From NCBI GenBank assembly GCA_965279005.1, contig CBDIHK010000029.1:1-64000 (forward strand): 64,000 nucleotides of DNA. Reading direction: 5' to 3'. Both the position numbers and the translations under genes were made by a program. The DNA comes from Planctobacterium sp965279005. Lineage in GTDB: Bacteria; Pseudomonadota; Gammaproteobacteria; Enterobacterales; Alteromonadaceae. Positions 26,176 to 33,507 of the stretch are shown here, piece after piece. Numbering within the stretch: the first letter of the stretch is position 1; each line of letters opens with the position of its first letter. Below the pieces are notes generated by a model. It saw only the letters and a program-made list of their open reading frames with translations, was not told the DNA's origin and did not search any database.

Positions 26176-26226
26176 AATGTGTCAAAAAACGAACTTTTAC
26201 CGATTCTATTAAGAATTTGACACATT
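26176..26226. repeat. 11-bp inverted repeat enclosing a solo TACCGATTC element end
   Basis: The arms AATGTGTCAAA (26176-26186) and TTTGACACATT (26216-26226) are exact complements with a 29-bp interior. The interior holds TACCGATTCTATTAAG, the end sequence of the MITE-like elements at 44253 and 45018. There is no T-run, so a terminator for the sigma gene is unlikely. A small decayed mobile element is my preferred reading. Confidence 0.55.
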
Positions 26227-26356
26227 TCTGCTATCGATATCAGCCTAAAGTCTTATTTTAGATTTCTGTAGGAGCGTCGATAGTTAAGGTATTGACGCAA
26301 TTGGTATGGCAAGTCGCGAAAGCGACCATATTGAAAAATATAAACGAGGTATGTTT

Positions 26357-26536
26357 ATGTCTTGCTTAACACGAAATATGCAAAAACAATTGAAAGACTA
26401 CATTAAACGCAACATCAACCGGCCATGGCGTGTACGCCCAGAAACCCTGCGTGATGACTTTGTTAGCCGAGGCCTTTGCCCATCAGACGTCACGGCTGAT
26501 CAGTTTGCTGTCATCATTGAAACGATAGAACACTAG
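26357..26536 (+). CDS. Small basic protein of unknown function
   Basis: 59 residues (MSCLTRNMQKQLKDYIKRN...). The start at ATG 26357 is chosen because GAGG (26346-26349) is then 7 bp upstream; ATG 26351 is too close. The sequence is basic and helical in its first half, then 'RPWRVRPETLRDDFVSRGLCPSDVTADQFAVIIETIEH', which looks like a compact folded domain. I know no family name. It is probably a real gene because of the ribosome site and the folded-looking composition, but its role is unknown. Confidence 0.5.
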   Translation: MSCLTRNMQKQLKDYIKRNINRPWRVRPETLRDDFVSRGLCPSDVTADQFAVIIETIEH

Positions 26537-26566
26537 CGGCTGGCACAGCATTGGCTGCTAAGCCGA

Positions 26567-26908
26567 TCAAAACGAAAGTCCATGTAGCAGCACAGCTAAA
26601 TCGGGTTGCCACTGAAACTGCTTCAGGTCTACCCGGTTATTGAGCACTGCAACACCTTCTTCCTGCAACCTTCCCGTCTGCTCCTGTGCCTGCGGCGTAC
26701 CCTTGGCAAACGCCAGCTGCCCATTGGATCGAAGCACCCTTTGCCATGGTAACGCCATTTCAGCAGGTGCCTCACGCAGGGCTTTACCTACTAGGCGGGC
26801 ACGCCCAGGCAAGCCCGCTAAATCGGCCAATTGGCCATAGCTCGCCACTTTGCCTTCTGGTATTAAGCCCACAGCCTGCCAAATTTGGTTATACTTTTGC
26901 GAATGCAT
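26567..26908 (-). CDS. Alkyltransferase-like protein (ATL, MGMT fold)
   Basis: 113 residues, matching the short ATL family. The DNA-binding wing 'IPEGKVASYGQLADLAGLPGRARLVGKALREAP' is standard for MGMT/ATL. In place of the active-site 'PCHRV' of O6-alkylguanine-DNA methyltransferase it has 'PWQRVL', so the acceptor Cys is Trp and no alkyl transfer can occur. ATL proteins bind O6-alkylguanine and hand the lesion to nucleotide excision repair. It is divergent from tapT with a short gap. It is cytoplasmic and complete. Confidence 0.93.
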   Translation of the reverse strand: MHSQKYNQIWQAVGLIPEGKVASYGQLADLAGLPGRARLVGKALREAPAEMALPWQRVLRSNGQLAFAKGTPQAQEQTGRLQEEGVAVLNNRVDLKQFQWQPDLAVLLHGLSF

Positions 26909-26938
26909 GATTTAAATACCTAGTGTCCATCTATAGCT

Positions 26939-27532
26939 GTGCCAAAACGCGAATATTGTAAAAATTGCCAGTTTCCCTTAAAAACTTGCCTGTGCCGATT
27001 TGTGCAACCGCTGCATTACCAAGGTAACATAACCATACTGCAACACCCCAATGAAAGCTCGCACGGAAAAAATACAGTTCGGCTAATCAAATTGGTATTG
27101 CCCAGTAGCCAAATAATAGTAGGCACTGAACCTGGAGATTTTGACGACTTGATCCGGAACACAATTGAACAACCAGGACAATTTGCCGTGTTTTACCCTT
27201 CCGATGCCAGCAAACCATGGCCGCCACAGCACAATACCACACCATCAACACCAGCAATTGCGCTCCCCCATATAATCCTGTTGGATGCTACTTGGCGCAA
27301 AGCCTACCGGATGTGGCAGCAAAACACCTGGCTACACAACTTGCCCACATTCCATTTGCAAAACCCGGCGGTGGGTGCATACAAAATAAGGAAGCGTAAA
27401 AAAGACTACCAACTATCTACCCTGGAGGCACTTGTCCAGATAATCGACCCATATTGTGATACAACTCCGTTGCAACATATATTTCATGGTTTTCAAACCC
27501 AGTTCCTTGCCTTTAGCCAGCAAAAAACCTAA
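26939..27532 (+). CDS. tapT: tRNA-uridine aminocarboxypropyltransferase (DTW domain, TapT type)
   Basis: 197 residues with a GTG start. The N-terminal zinc-binding Cys cluster 'YCKNCQFPLKTCLC' is followed by the DTW-domain signatures 'ILQHPNESSHGKNTVRL' and 'ILLDATWRKAYRMW' (DxTW), and 'KIRKRKKDYQLSTLEAL'. TapT transfers an aminocarboxypropyl group from S-adenosylmethionine to U47 of tRNA (acp3U). All motifs are present. The gene is slightly short but complete. Confidence 0.9.
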   Translation: MPKREYCKNCQFPLKTCLCRFVQPLHYQGNITILQHPNESSHGKNTVRLIKLVLPSSQIIVGTEPGDFDDLIRNTIEQPGQFAVFYPSDASKPWPPQHNTTPSTPAIALPHIILLDATWRKAYRMWQQNTWLHNLPTFHLQNPAVGAYKIRKRKKDYQLSTLEALVQIIDPYCDTTPLQHIFHGFQTQFLAFSQQKT

Positions 27533-27630
27533 ACCTAATACAATACTAATGGCTAATACTAGCTTTTCTGTGGGTTAGTATATGATATAAACATCAGTGC
27601 CTAGGGCATTAATCCGGCCTAACAAACTGC

Positions 27631-28152
27631 ATGGACACTATGCTAAACACGCTTAAAAATGGACTTTTAACCCTCGTCGTTTTCTTGCTATTTCTGCTGC
27701 CATTGCGGGCGCAAGAAGCCGTCCTAAACACCATCAACCTGGGACAAACCAATGGCTCCGACCTACAAGCAAAGTTTGGCTATTTCCAGCAAGCGCAAAA
27801 CAGCAAAGGCTTCGATGTAGGCAATGCCAGCTTGGAGCAAGCCCATAGTTGGTTAAATAGTTTGATACCTAGCAACCAAACCAGCGCCACCGGTAGCCAA
27901 TTCTTAGCTGCCGCCAAGCTTTACAATGGTAGCCAAACCAGCCAGTGGTATGTCTACCCAACTTATTCTATCGCCGAAACCATCCGGCTTTACCACTACC
28001 GCGCATCGGTAACTGAAACCAGTATTTCTGGGTTCAAACATATCAATAACATCGATTTCCATTATGGCGGAAGCATAAACTTGGAGCCTGGTGAAACCAG
28101 CCTATTAGTCCTGGCCTTCGACAACCAATTCGCCTTCCCCCCATGCAATTAA
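27631..28152 (+). CDS. N-terminal sensor portion (7TMR-DISMED2-like) of a split hybrid histidine kinase
   Basis: 173 residues with a signal peptide ('LLTLVVFLLFLLPLRAQ') and a beta-rich periplasmic domain ending 'GGSINLEPGETSLLVLAFDNQFAFPPCN'. The pattern 'LEPGETSLLVLAFDNQFAFP' is the end of a DISMED2 ligand-binding domain, which normally runs directly into seven transmembrane helices. Here the frame ends at 28152 just after a C6 run (28137-28142). The continuation is in the -1 frame from ATG 28143. One extra C would fuse the two frames. It is thus probably one gene broken by a one-base deletion, a phase-variable tract, or a programmed -1 shift. Confidence 0.8.
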   Translation: MDTMLNTLKNGLLTLVVFLLFLLPLRAQEAVLNTINLGQTNGSDLQAKFGYFQQAQNSKGFDVGNASLEQAHSWLNSLIPSNQTSATGSQFLAAAKLYNGSQTSQWYVYPTYSIAETIRLYHYRASVTETSISGFKHINNIDFHYGGSINLEPGETSLLVLAFDNQFAFPPCN

Positions 28153-30689
28153 GGCTACTACCACAAGCACAAGCAGAGCAAATGATGCGCAATGAAAACC
28201 TTATCATTATGTTGTGTTTTGGTGTTTGCTTGGCATTCTCTTTTTACAAATTATTTTTGTTTTGGCAGAGCCGGGATCCGGCTTACTTGCACTACGCCCT
28301 GACAATCCTCACCCTAGCTGCTGGATGGAGTTACTTATTTGGTTTTTGGTTGCGCTTTGGCATCCCGGCTATTAGCGAGCTGCTCATGCCGGCCTTTGCC
28401 TTGGGCTCGGCGTTTAGCGTATTTTTCGCAAGGCACTTTTTGCAGGACGAAAATCTATCGCCGCGAATTTTATCACTGCTCAAGACTTCTCCCTGGGCAA
28501 TATTAGTGTTGACGCCCATCACAATCCTTGTGCCTGCAATGGGAATTACTATCTCTTCAATATGTACCAGTATTTCACTGCTGGCTATGGTTATAGCCTG
28601 CCTTGATGCCAACAACAGGGGATTTACCCCATCCCGTTATTTGCTGATTGCCTCACTTGCAATCTCCCTTCCCTTTTTTATCGGCGTCGCAGTCGCCTTG
28701 GATTTACCTATTTCGGCACCTAGCAACCGGCACTTTTTGATGTTTACCAGCACCACGTTGGGGGCATTGCTCATGGCCCTAGCTATGGCGAATAAACTCA
28801 ATTTAAGGCAATCACAAAACAAGGAAATCGCCTCTGAGCTCGAACAAAAAGTGTATTTCCGCACTGAGGCGCTGGCTGAAGCCAATGCCGCACTTGAACA
28901 CCTTATCAGCGAGCTACAAAAAGCCAACAGTGCCAAAAGCCATTTTTTGGCCAATATGAGCCATGAAATCCGCACCCCACTCACGTCTATTATTGGCTAT
29001 GCAGACTCTGTATTGCTTGGAGATATCGATGCTAAGGAACAAAACCGGGTTATGCGCATTATTTCCGAAAGTGGCAACCATTTGCTGCACATTATCAATG
29101 ATATTTTAGACATTTCCAAAATTGAGGCTGACAAACTGGAATTTGAGTTGCTACCCACTTCAGTATTTGATGTGGTAGCGCAGGTAGAATCCATAATGGC
29201 GATGCGGGCAAAAGACAAAGGCTTACAGTTCAACCTAAATTTCGAGTTCCCTTTTCCAAGCGAAATCACCACCGACCCCACCCGCTTCCGGCAGATCCTG
29301 TTTAACCTCACCAATAATGCCATCAAGTTCACAGAATCGGGCACTGTAGATGTACGACTAAGTTTCCAACAACACCGGGTATATGTCTCAGTCGCCGACA
29401 CCGGTATAGGTATGGATGAGGAAAAAGTACAGTCAGTATTCAACCCGTTTGAGCAAGGCGAATCATCCACCACCCGTAAATTTGGTGGAACTGGGCTGGG
29501 CTTAAGTATTTCAAAACGTTTGGCGAATGGTTTGGGTGGTGATATCCAGGTACAAAGCGAATTGGATAAAGGCAGCACTTTCAACGTCAATATTAACGCA
29601 CCAACTACAGAAAACTCAGTCATGGTGCAAAGCGCATCTGAAATCTGGAAAGTCAGCAATAAAAAAGCCCAAGATCCGTTAGATATTCCGAATTTTGCGG
29701 GGAACAGGGTACTGCTGGTTGATGATCATCCCAATAACCGCGAACTAATTAGCATCTTGTTGCGTCGGATGAATATAGAAGTGGATGAGGCACAAGATGG
29801 GGAACAAGCGCTAGCTAAAGTCTTCAGCCAAGAATATGACCTTGTGCTAATGGATGTGCAAATGCCTATTATGGGTGGTGACGAAGCAACCGGGCGGATC
29901 CGGGAATATGGCTATGATTTGCCCATTATTGCCCTAACAGCCAACAATATGAAACATGAGATAGAACTATATATGCAGAGGGGATTTACCAATCACCTCG
30001 CCAAGCCTATAGTTAGGGAGAATTTCATTCAAACCTTGGTTACCTACCTACAAGCAAGCGGGAGTAGTGACGCTTTGATCGACAACGAAGAAATGTACCC
30101 ATTGGTAGCCGCATATTACGACGATTTGTTGCTGGATTTGGCGCGTTTTGAGGAATCTTGGCAACAGCAAGATGAAGTGGCATACACCGATATAGCCCAC
30201 AGAATAAAAGGTGCAGCAGGATCATTTGGATTTGAAAGTGTGGGCGAGTCTTTCGCAGAAGTAGAAGCCTGTGTGAAACAGGGAAATACCGCAGATTTGG
30301 CGCAGGCTGCCGCCAAAGCTATAGCAGATGGCAAGCGCTGCACCAAATTGCCCGGTATCGATGTCGCCAGGGGAGCCACCAACCACGACGTCAATATAGA
30401 CAACTTAATCACTGCACTTAGCAGTTTTATGTTATCTGTCACCAACCAATTGCATCAATTGCGACAGAGCCTGTCAGATGGGGATCACAATATTGCCCTG
30501 CTGTTGCTCAACCGTATCCAGGGCAAGACCAAGGGTTTGGCCTGGGAAAGTTTGGCTAAAGTCCTTGCGCAAATGCAGAATCAGCTAAAGCTAGACCCCA
30601 GCAATGGACCGCTGTTAGGCCAGCTATTGGCGCAGGCAGAACAACAGATCCAACTAGTGCAGGCACACTTGCAACAGCAAAGCGGATAA
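28143..30689 (+). CDS. 7TMR-DISM hybrid histidine kinase, membrane and signalling portion
   Basis: 848 residues: seven TM helices (about 20-215; 'LCFGVCLAFSFYKLFLFWQSRDPAYLHYAL'), coiled coil (about 222-260), HisKA with His274 in 'ANMSHEIRTPLTS', HATPase_c (about 375-490; 'DPTRFRQILFNLTNNAIKF', 'DTGIGMDEE', 'GGTGLGLSI'), REC with Asp571 in 'LVLMDVQMPIMGG', HPt with His686 in 'AHRIKGAAGSFGF', and a second HPt-like helical block (about 750-848) in which 'NRIQGKTKGLAWESL' has Asn790 instead of His. The start overlaps the upstream frame by 10 bp and has no ribosome site, so expression needs coupling or a frameshift. The solute-binding gene follows after 13 bp. Confidence 0.85.
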   Translation: MQLRLLPQAQAEQMMRNENLIIMLCFGVCLAFSFYKLFLFWQSRDPAYLHYALTILTLAAGWSYLFGFWLRFGIPAISELLMPAFALGSAFSVFFARHFLQDENLSPRILSLLKTSPWAILVLTPITILVPAMGITISSICTSISLLAMVIACLDANNRGFTPSRYLLIASLAISLPFFIGVAVALDLPISAPSNRHFLMFTSTTLGALLMALAMANKLNLRQSQNKEIASELEQKVYFRTEALAEANAALEHLISELQKANSAKSHFLANMSHEIRTPLTSIIGYADSVLLGDIDAKEQNRVMRIISESGNHLLHIINDILDISKIEADKLEFELLPTSVFDVVAQVESIMAMRAKDKGLQFNLNFEFPFPSEITTDPTRFRQILFNLTNNAIKFTESGTVDVRLSFQQHRVYVSVADTGIGMDEEKVQSVFNPFEQGESSTTRKFGGTGLGLSISKRLANGLGGDIQVQSELDKGSTFNVNINAPTTENSVMVQSASEIWKVSNKKAQDPLDIPNFAGNRVLLVDDHPNNRELISILLRRMNIEVDEAQDGEQALAKVFSQEYDLVLMDVQMPIMGGDEATGRIREYGYDLPIIALTANNMKHEIELYMQRGFTNHLAKPIVRENFIQTLVTYLQASGSSDALIDNEEMYPLVAAYYDDLLLDLARFEESWQQQDEVAYTDIAHRIKGAAGSFGFESVGESFAEVEACVKQGNTADLAQAAAKAIADGKRCTKLPGIDVARGATNHDVNIDNLITALSSFMLSVTNQLHQLRQSLSDGDHNIALLLLNRIQGKTKGLAWESLAKVLAQMQNQLKLDPSNGPLLGQLLAQAEQQIQLVQAHLQQQSG

Positions 30690-30702
30690 ACTTATAAGTC
30701 AG

Positions 30703-31545
30703 ATGTCTTTAATTTCGAGGCCAAACCGGGTAGCGACTACATACAAACTGACGCCTATGGTGTTTTGCTATTTGTTGTTACTGATGGTAACCCTAAAAAC
30801 CCCGCAGGCCACAGCCGCTGATGCGAGCACGGGTTCGCTCAGGGTGTGTATGATATCAAGCGAACTTTTTCCCCTGTGGCGCAAACCGGGCGATGAGGGT
30901 AAGCCCTACCCCGGAATTAACATTGAAATGATGCGCAATATTACTGACCAGCTAGGGCTGCGCATTAAATGGGAACGCGCACCCTTTGCGCGTTGCCTGC
31001 TCTATTTACAGACAAATAAAGTAGATGCCGTCAATGTCGCTAGCTATAAGCCGGAGCGGGAAAAATATGGGGTCTATCCAAAAATTGGTGGCAAGCTTGA
31101 CATCAGCCGCAGGTTCAAATTTGACACTTACTACGCATTCGTAAAAACCGCAGCTGAAGCCAACTATGATGGTGAACGCTTCTACAACTTGGCACCATTG
31201 CCGATAGCCGTGGAAATCAAAGCCTCAATCATACCGCAGCTGCAAGCAATGGGCCTGGAGTTATTGCAGCAACCGGAAGCCAAATTATCATTTAAGATGC
31301 TAGAACGTAACCGGGTATCTGCTGTGGTTACCAACCAATATTACGGACTAAAACACGCCGATATGGACATACGCCGATTGGAACCCGCCCTGTCTGAGAA
31401 AGCCTATTTTCTGGTATTTTCCAAAGAATACTATGCCCAGCACACGGATCTGGTAGAGCGTATTTGGTTTATTTCGGGCCAGATGCAAGCACACCTCTAC
31501 CAACAAACCCTGCAAAAATACGCTAGCCTACCAGGCTGGCCTTAG
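30703..31545 (+). CDS. Periplasmic solute-binding protein, downstream of the histidine kinase
   Basis: 280 residues with an N-terminal signal sequence ('MVFCYLLLLMVTLKTPQATAA'). Binding-protein features: 'LRVCMISSELFPLW', 'PGINIEMMRNITDQLGLRIKWERAPFARCLLYLQTNKVDAVNVASYKPERE' and 'SFKMLERNRVSAVVTNQYYGLKHAD'. It shares the ERAP(F/W).RCL block and overall layout with the protein at 35672. It begins 13 bp after the kinase gene, so it is probably in its operon and may be its ligand-presenting partner, as no transporter is adjacent. It ends 9 bp from the convergent lysR gene. Confidence 0.8.
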   Translation: MSLISRPNRVATTYKLTPMVFCYLLLLMVTLKTPQATAADASTGSLRVCMISSELFPLWRKPGDEGKPYPGINIEMMRNITDQLGLRIKWERAPFARCLLYLQTNKVDAVNVASYKPEREKYGVYPKIGGKLDISRRFKFDTYYAFVKTAAEANYDGERFYNLAPLPIAVEIKASIIPQLQAMGLELLQQPEAKLSFKMLERNRVSAVVTNQYYGLKHADMDIRRLEPALSEKAYFLVFSKEYYAQHTDLVERIWFISGQMQAHLYQQTLQKYASLPGWP

Positions 31546-31554
31546 CCCCGGTTG

Positions 31555-32454
31555 TCAAAGGGACGACAGGTATTGCAACAAGTAATCGATAAATACCCTT
31601 ATCCGGGGTGACAGCAAACGGCGCTGCAAATAAACCGCATATATGGACGTTGCAGGTAGCTGTTGCTCCTGGAACAAGGTTTCTAGTTCACCCGCGTTTA
31701 GCTGCCCGGCAAGCATAAAATCATATAAATTTGCGCAGCCAATACCATCAAGCACCGCTTGTCGTGCCGCATGGGCATCGTCCAATTGCAATTGCACGCG
31801 TGGCGAAACGCTGTAGCGCTGGTTGTATTTCAAGTAAAACCAACGAAGCTTACGGCCCTGTATTTGGTTGTCCAAGGCTATCGCCGGAATATTTTGCAAC
31901 TGCTGGGGTTCACTTGGCTTGGTATAGCGTTGCCATAAACCGGGCACTGCGCAGGTTACCAGTGCCACTTGATCTATCTTCCGCGCTACCAAGTTGGCAC
32001 TATCCGGCAAGCTACCAGCGCGAATTGCAACATCAAAGCCATCGGCAGCGAGATCAATAGGGTCGCTGGAAAAAGAAATTTGCAGCTGGATCAACGGAAA
32101 TTGCAGCATGAACCCCGCAACCAAAGGCATTAAACGTTCACGGCCATACAGGGGCGGCACGCTAACCCGCAGTATCCCCTGTGGCACACCTATACTGGCC
32201 GTCACCTCCTTGGTTAGCACATCGTACTCGGTAAATATCTGCTCAATGCCCGCAAGGTAGCGCTCCCCCTCAGGTGTGAGGCTGACAGTACGGGTAGTCC
32301 GCTGCAGTAGTTTGACACCTAAATCCGATTCCAGACGCTGAACTGCTTTGCTGGTAGCAGAGGTTGACAAGCCGAGCTTCGCAGCAGCAGCGGCAAAACT
32401 GCGCAACTGCGCTACGGTTAAAAATGTCGAAGCATTGTGTAAACCTTTCAGCAT
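31555..32454 (-). CDS. LysR-family transcriptional regulator
   Basis: 299 residues from ATG 32454 (ribosome site GAGGGG). The N-terminal winged HTH is clear: 'ASTFLTVAQLRSFAAAAAKLGLSTSATSKAVQRLESDLGVKLLQRTTRTVSLTPEG'. It is followed by the effector domain 'GILRVSVPPLYGRERLMPLVAGFMLQFPLIQLQISFSSDPIDLAADGFDVAIRAG'. The HTH resembles the AaeR/DsdC-like LysR subgroup. It is divergent from the NmrA-family gene at 32587 and is the natural candidate to control that gene. The inducer is unknown. Confidence 0.92.
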   Translation of the reverse strand: MLKGLHNASTFLTVAQLRSFAAAAAKLGLSTSATSKAVQRLESDLGVKLLQRTTRTVSLTPEGERYLAGIEQIFTEYDVLTKEVTASIGVPQGILRVSVPPLYGRERLMPLVAGFMLQFPLIQLQISFSSDPIDLAADGFDVAIRAGSLPDSANLVARKIDQVALVTCAVPGLWQRYTKPSEPQQLQNIPAIALDNQIQGRKLRWFYLKYNQRYSVSPRVQLQLDDAHAARQAVLDGIGCANLYDFMLAGQLNAGELETLFQEQQLPATSIYAVYLQRRLLSPRIRVFIDYLLQYLSSL

Positions 32455-32586
32455 GTTCCCCTCATACTCCTGCAGTGCAATTAGTGACAATAAGTGGATA
32501 GTGATTCCACTTTCACCCTATTTTTCTACTTTCTTTAAAAGTTTAAGATTTCTTTGTCAATATTAATCACATATCGGAGAACTAAC

Positions 32587-33453
32587 ATGGGTAACCCAAC
32601 TATCCTTATTGCAGGTGCTACCGGCACCAATGGCCGCGAATTATTGAATCAACTGGCACACAAACAAATCCCTGTGCGGGCGCTAGTGCGGGACTTTGAA
32701 AAATCGAAGGCCTTGGCATCTGAGCTGGTTGAACTGGTGCAGGGGGACTTAGCACAACCTGCCACCCTTACCAGCGCAATGGCAGGCATAGAAAAAGCCT
32801 ATATAGTCACTGGGATTGCGCCTGACGTGCCGACTTGGTTTAGCAATTTCTATCAGGCAGCCAAGGCAGCCGGGGTAAAACACATCGTCAAGTTTTCTGG
32901 TTTGGGCGCCGAACTTGATTCACCTTCTGAAATCATTCGACAACATGCAATTTCAGACCAAGAGCTCATAGATTCAGGCATGGCCTACACCATTTTGCGT
33001 CCTAATTCATTTCACCAGAATATGTTGTGGCAAGCCCAAAGTATCAAGCAGCAGGATCAGTTTTACTTGCCGATGGCTGATGCCCGCCAAAGCACGGTCG
33101 ATGTCAGGGATCTGGCAGAAGCCACAGTTAAAGTACTCACCGAAACGGGCCATGAAAACCAGGTATATGACTTGACTGGACCTGAGTCCTTGGATTTCTC
33201 AGACGTGGCTAAAATCCTGAGCCAGCAGTTAGGACGGAAAATACACTACATTGATGTGCCTGCCAGCGCTGCTAAACAAAGCATGCTTGATGCTAGCAGC
33301 CCTGGGTGGACAGCAAACGCAGTTACCGAGCTGCAAACCTTGTTTGCAACCGGTAAGTACAGCAAAGTGGAACCCGACTTGGCCAAGTTATTGGGACGGG
33401 CACCGCGCAGTTTTGCCCAATTTGCCCAGGACTTTGCTTCGGCTTTCAAATAA
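32587..33453 (+). CDS. NmrA-like NAD(P)-binding oxidoreductase
   Basis: 288 residues from ATG 32587 (GGAGA ribosome site). The Rossmann fold starts at once: 'TILIAGATGTNGRELLNQLAHKQIPVRALVRDFEKSKALASELVELVQGDLAQPATLTSAM' (GxTGxxG and an Arg for NADP). It then has 'VKHIVKFSGLGAELDS' and 'YTILRPNSFHQNMLWQ'. These belong to the NmrA/SDR-a5 family, which includes quinone oxidoreductases (QorB) and redox sensors. The typical catalytic YxxxK is absent, as in the family. Substrate unknown. Probably regulated by the divergent LysR. Confidence 0.9.
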   Translation: MGNPTILIAGATGTNGRELLNQLAHKQIPVRALVRDFEKSKALASELVELVQGDLAQPATLTSAMAGIEKAYIVTGIAPDVPTWFSNFYQAAKAAGVKHIVKFSGLGAELDSPSEIIRQHAISDQELIDSGMAYTILRPNSFHQNMLWQAQSIKQQDQFYLPMADARQSTVDVRDLAEATVKVLTETGHENQVYDLTGPESLDFSDVAKILSQQLGRKIHYIDVPASAAKQSMLDASSPGWTANAVTELQTLFATGKYSKVEPDLAKLLGRAPRSFAQFAQDFASAFK

Positions 33454-33491
33454 AGGTTTACAAAGGTTCTAACAAACCACTGTGGTAGGTA

Positions 33492-33505
33492 ATACCGATT
33501 CCATA
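33492..33505. repeat. Solo end of a MITE-like element
   Basis: ATACCGATTCCATA lies immediately after the stop codon of the TonB receptor gene. It equals the first 13 bases of the terminal repeats at 44253 and 45018, with no partner end detected nearby. Confidence 0.5.
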
Positions 33506-33507
33506 GT

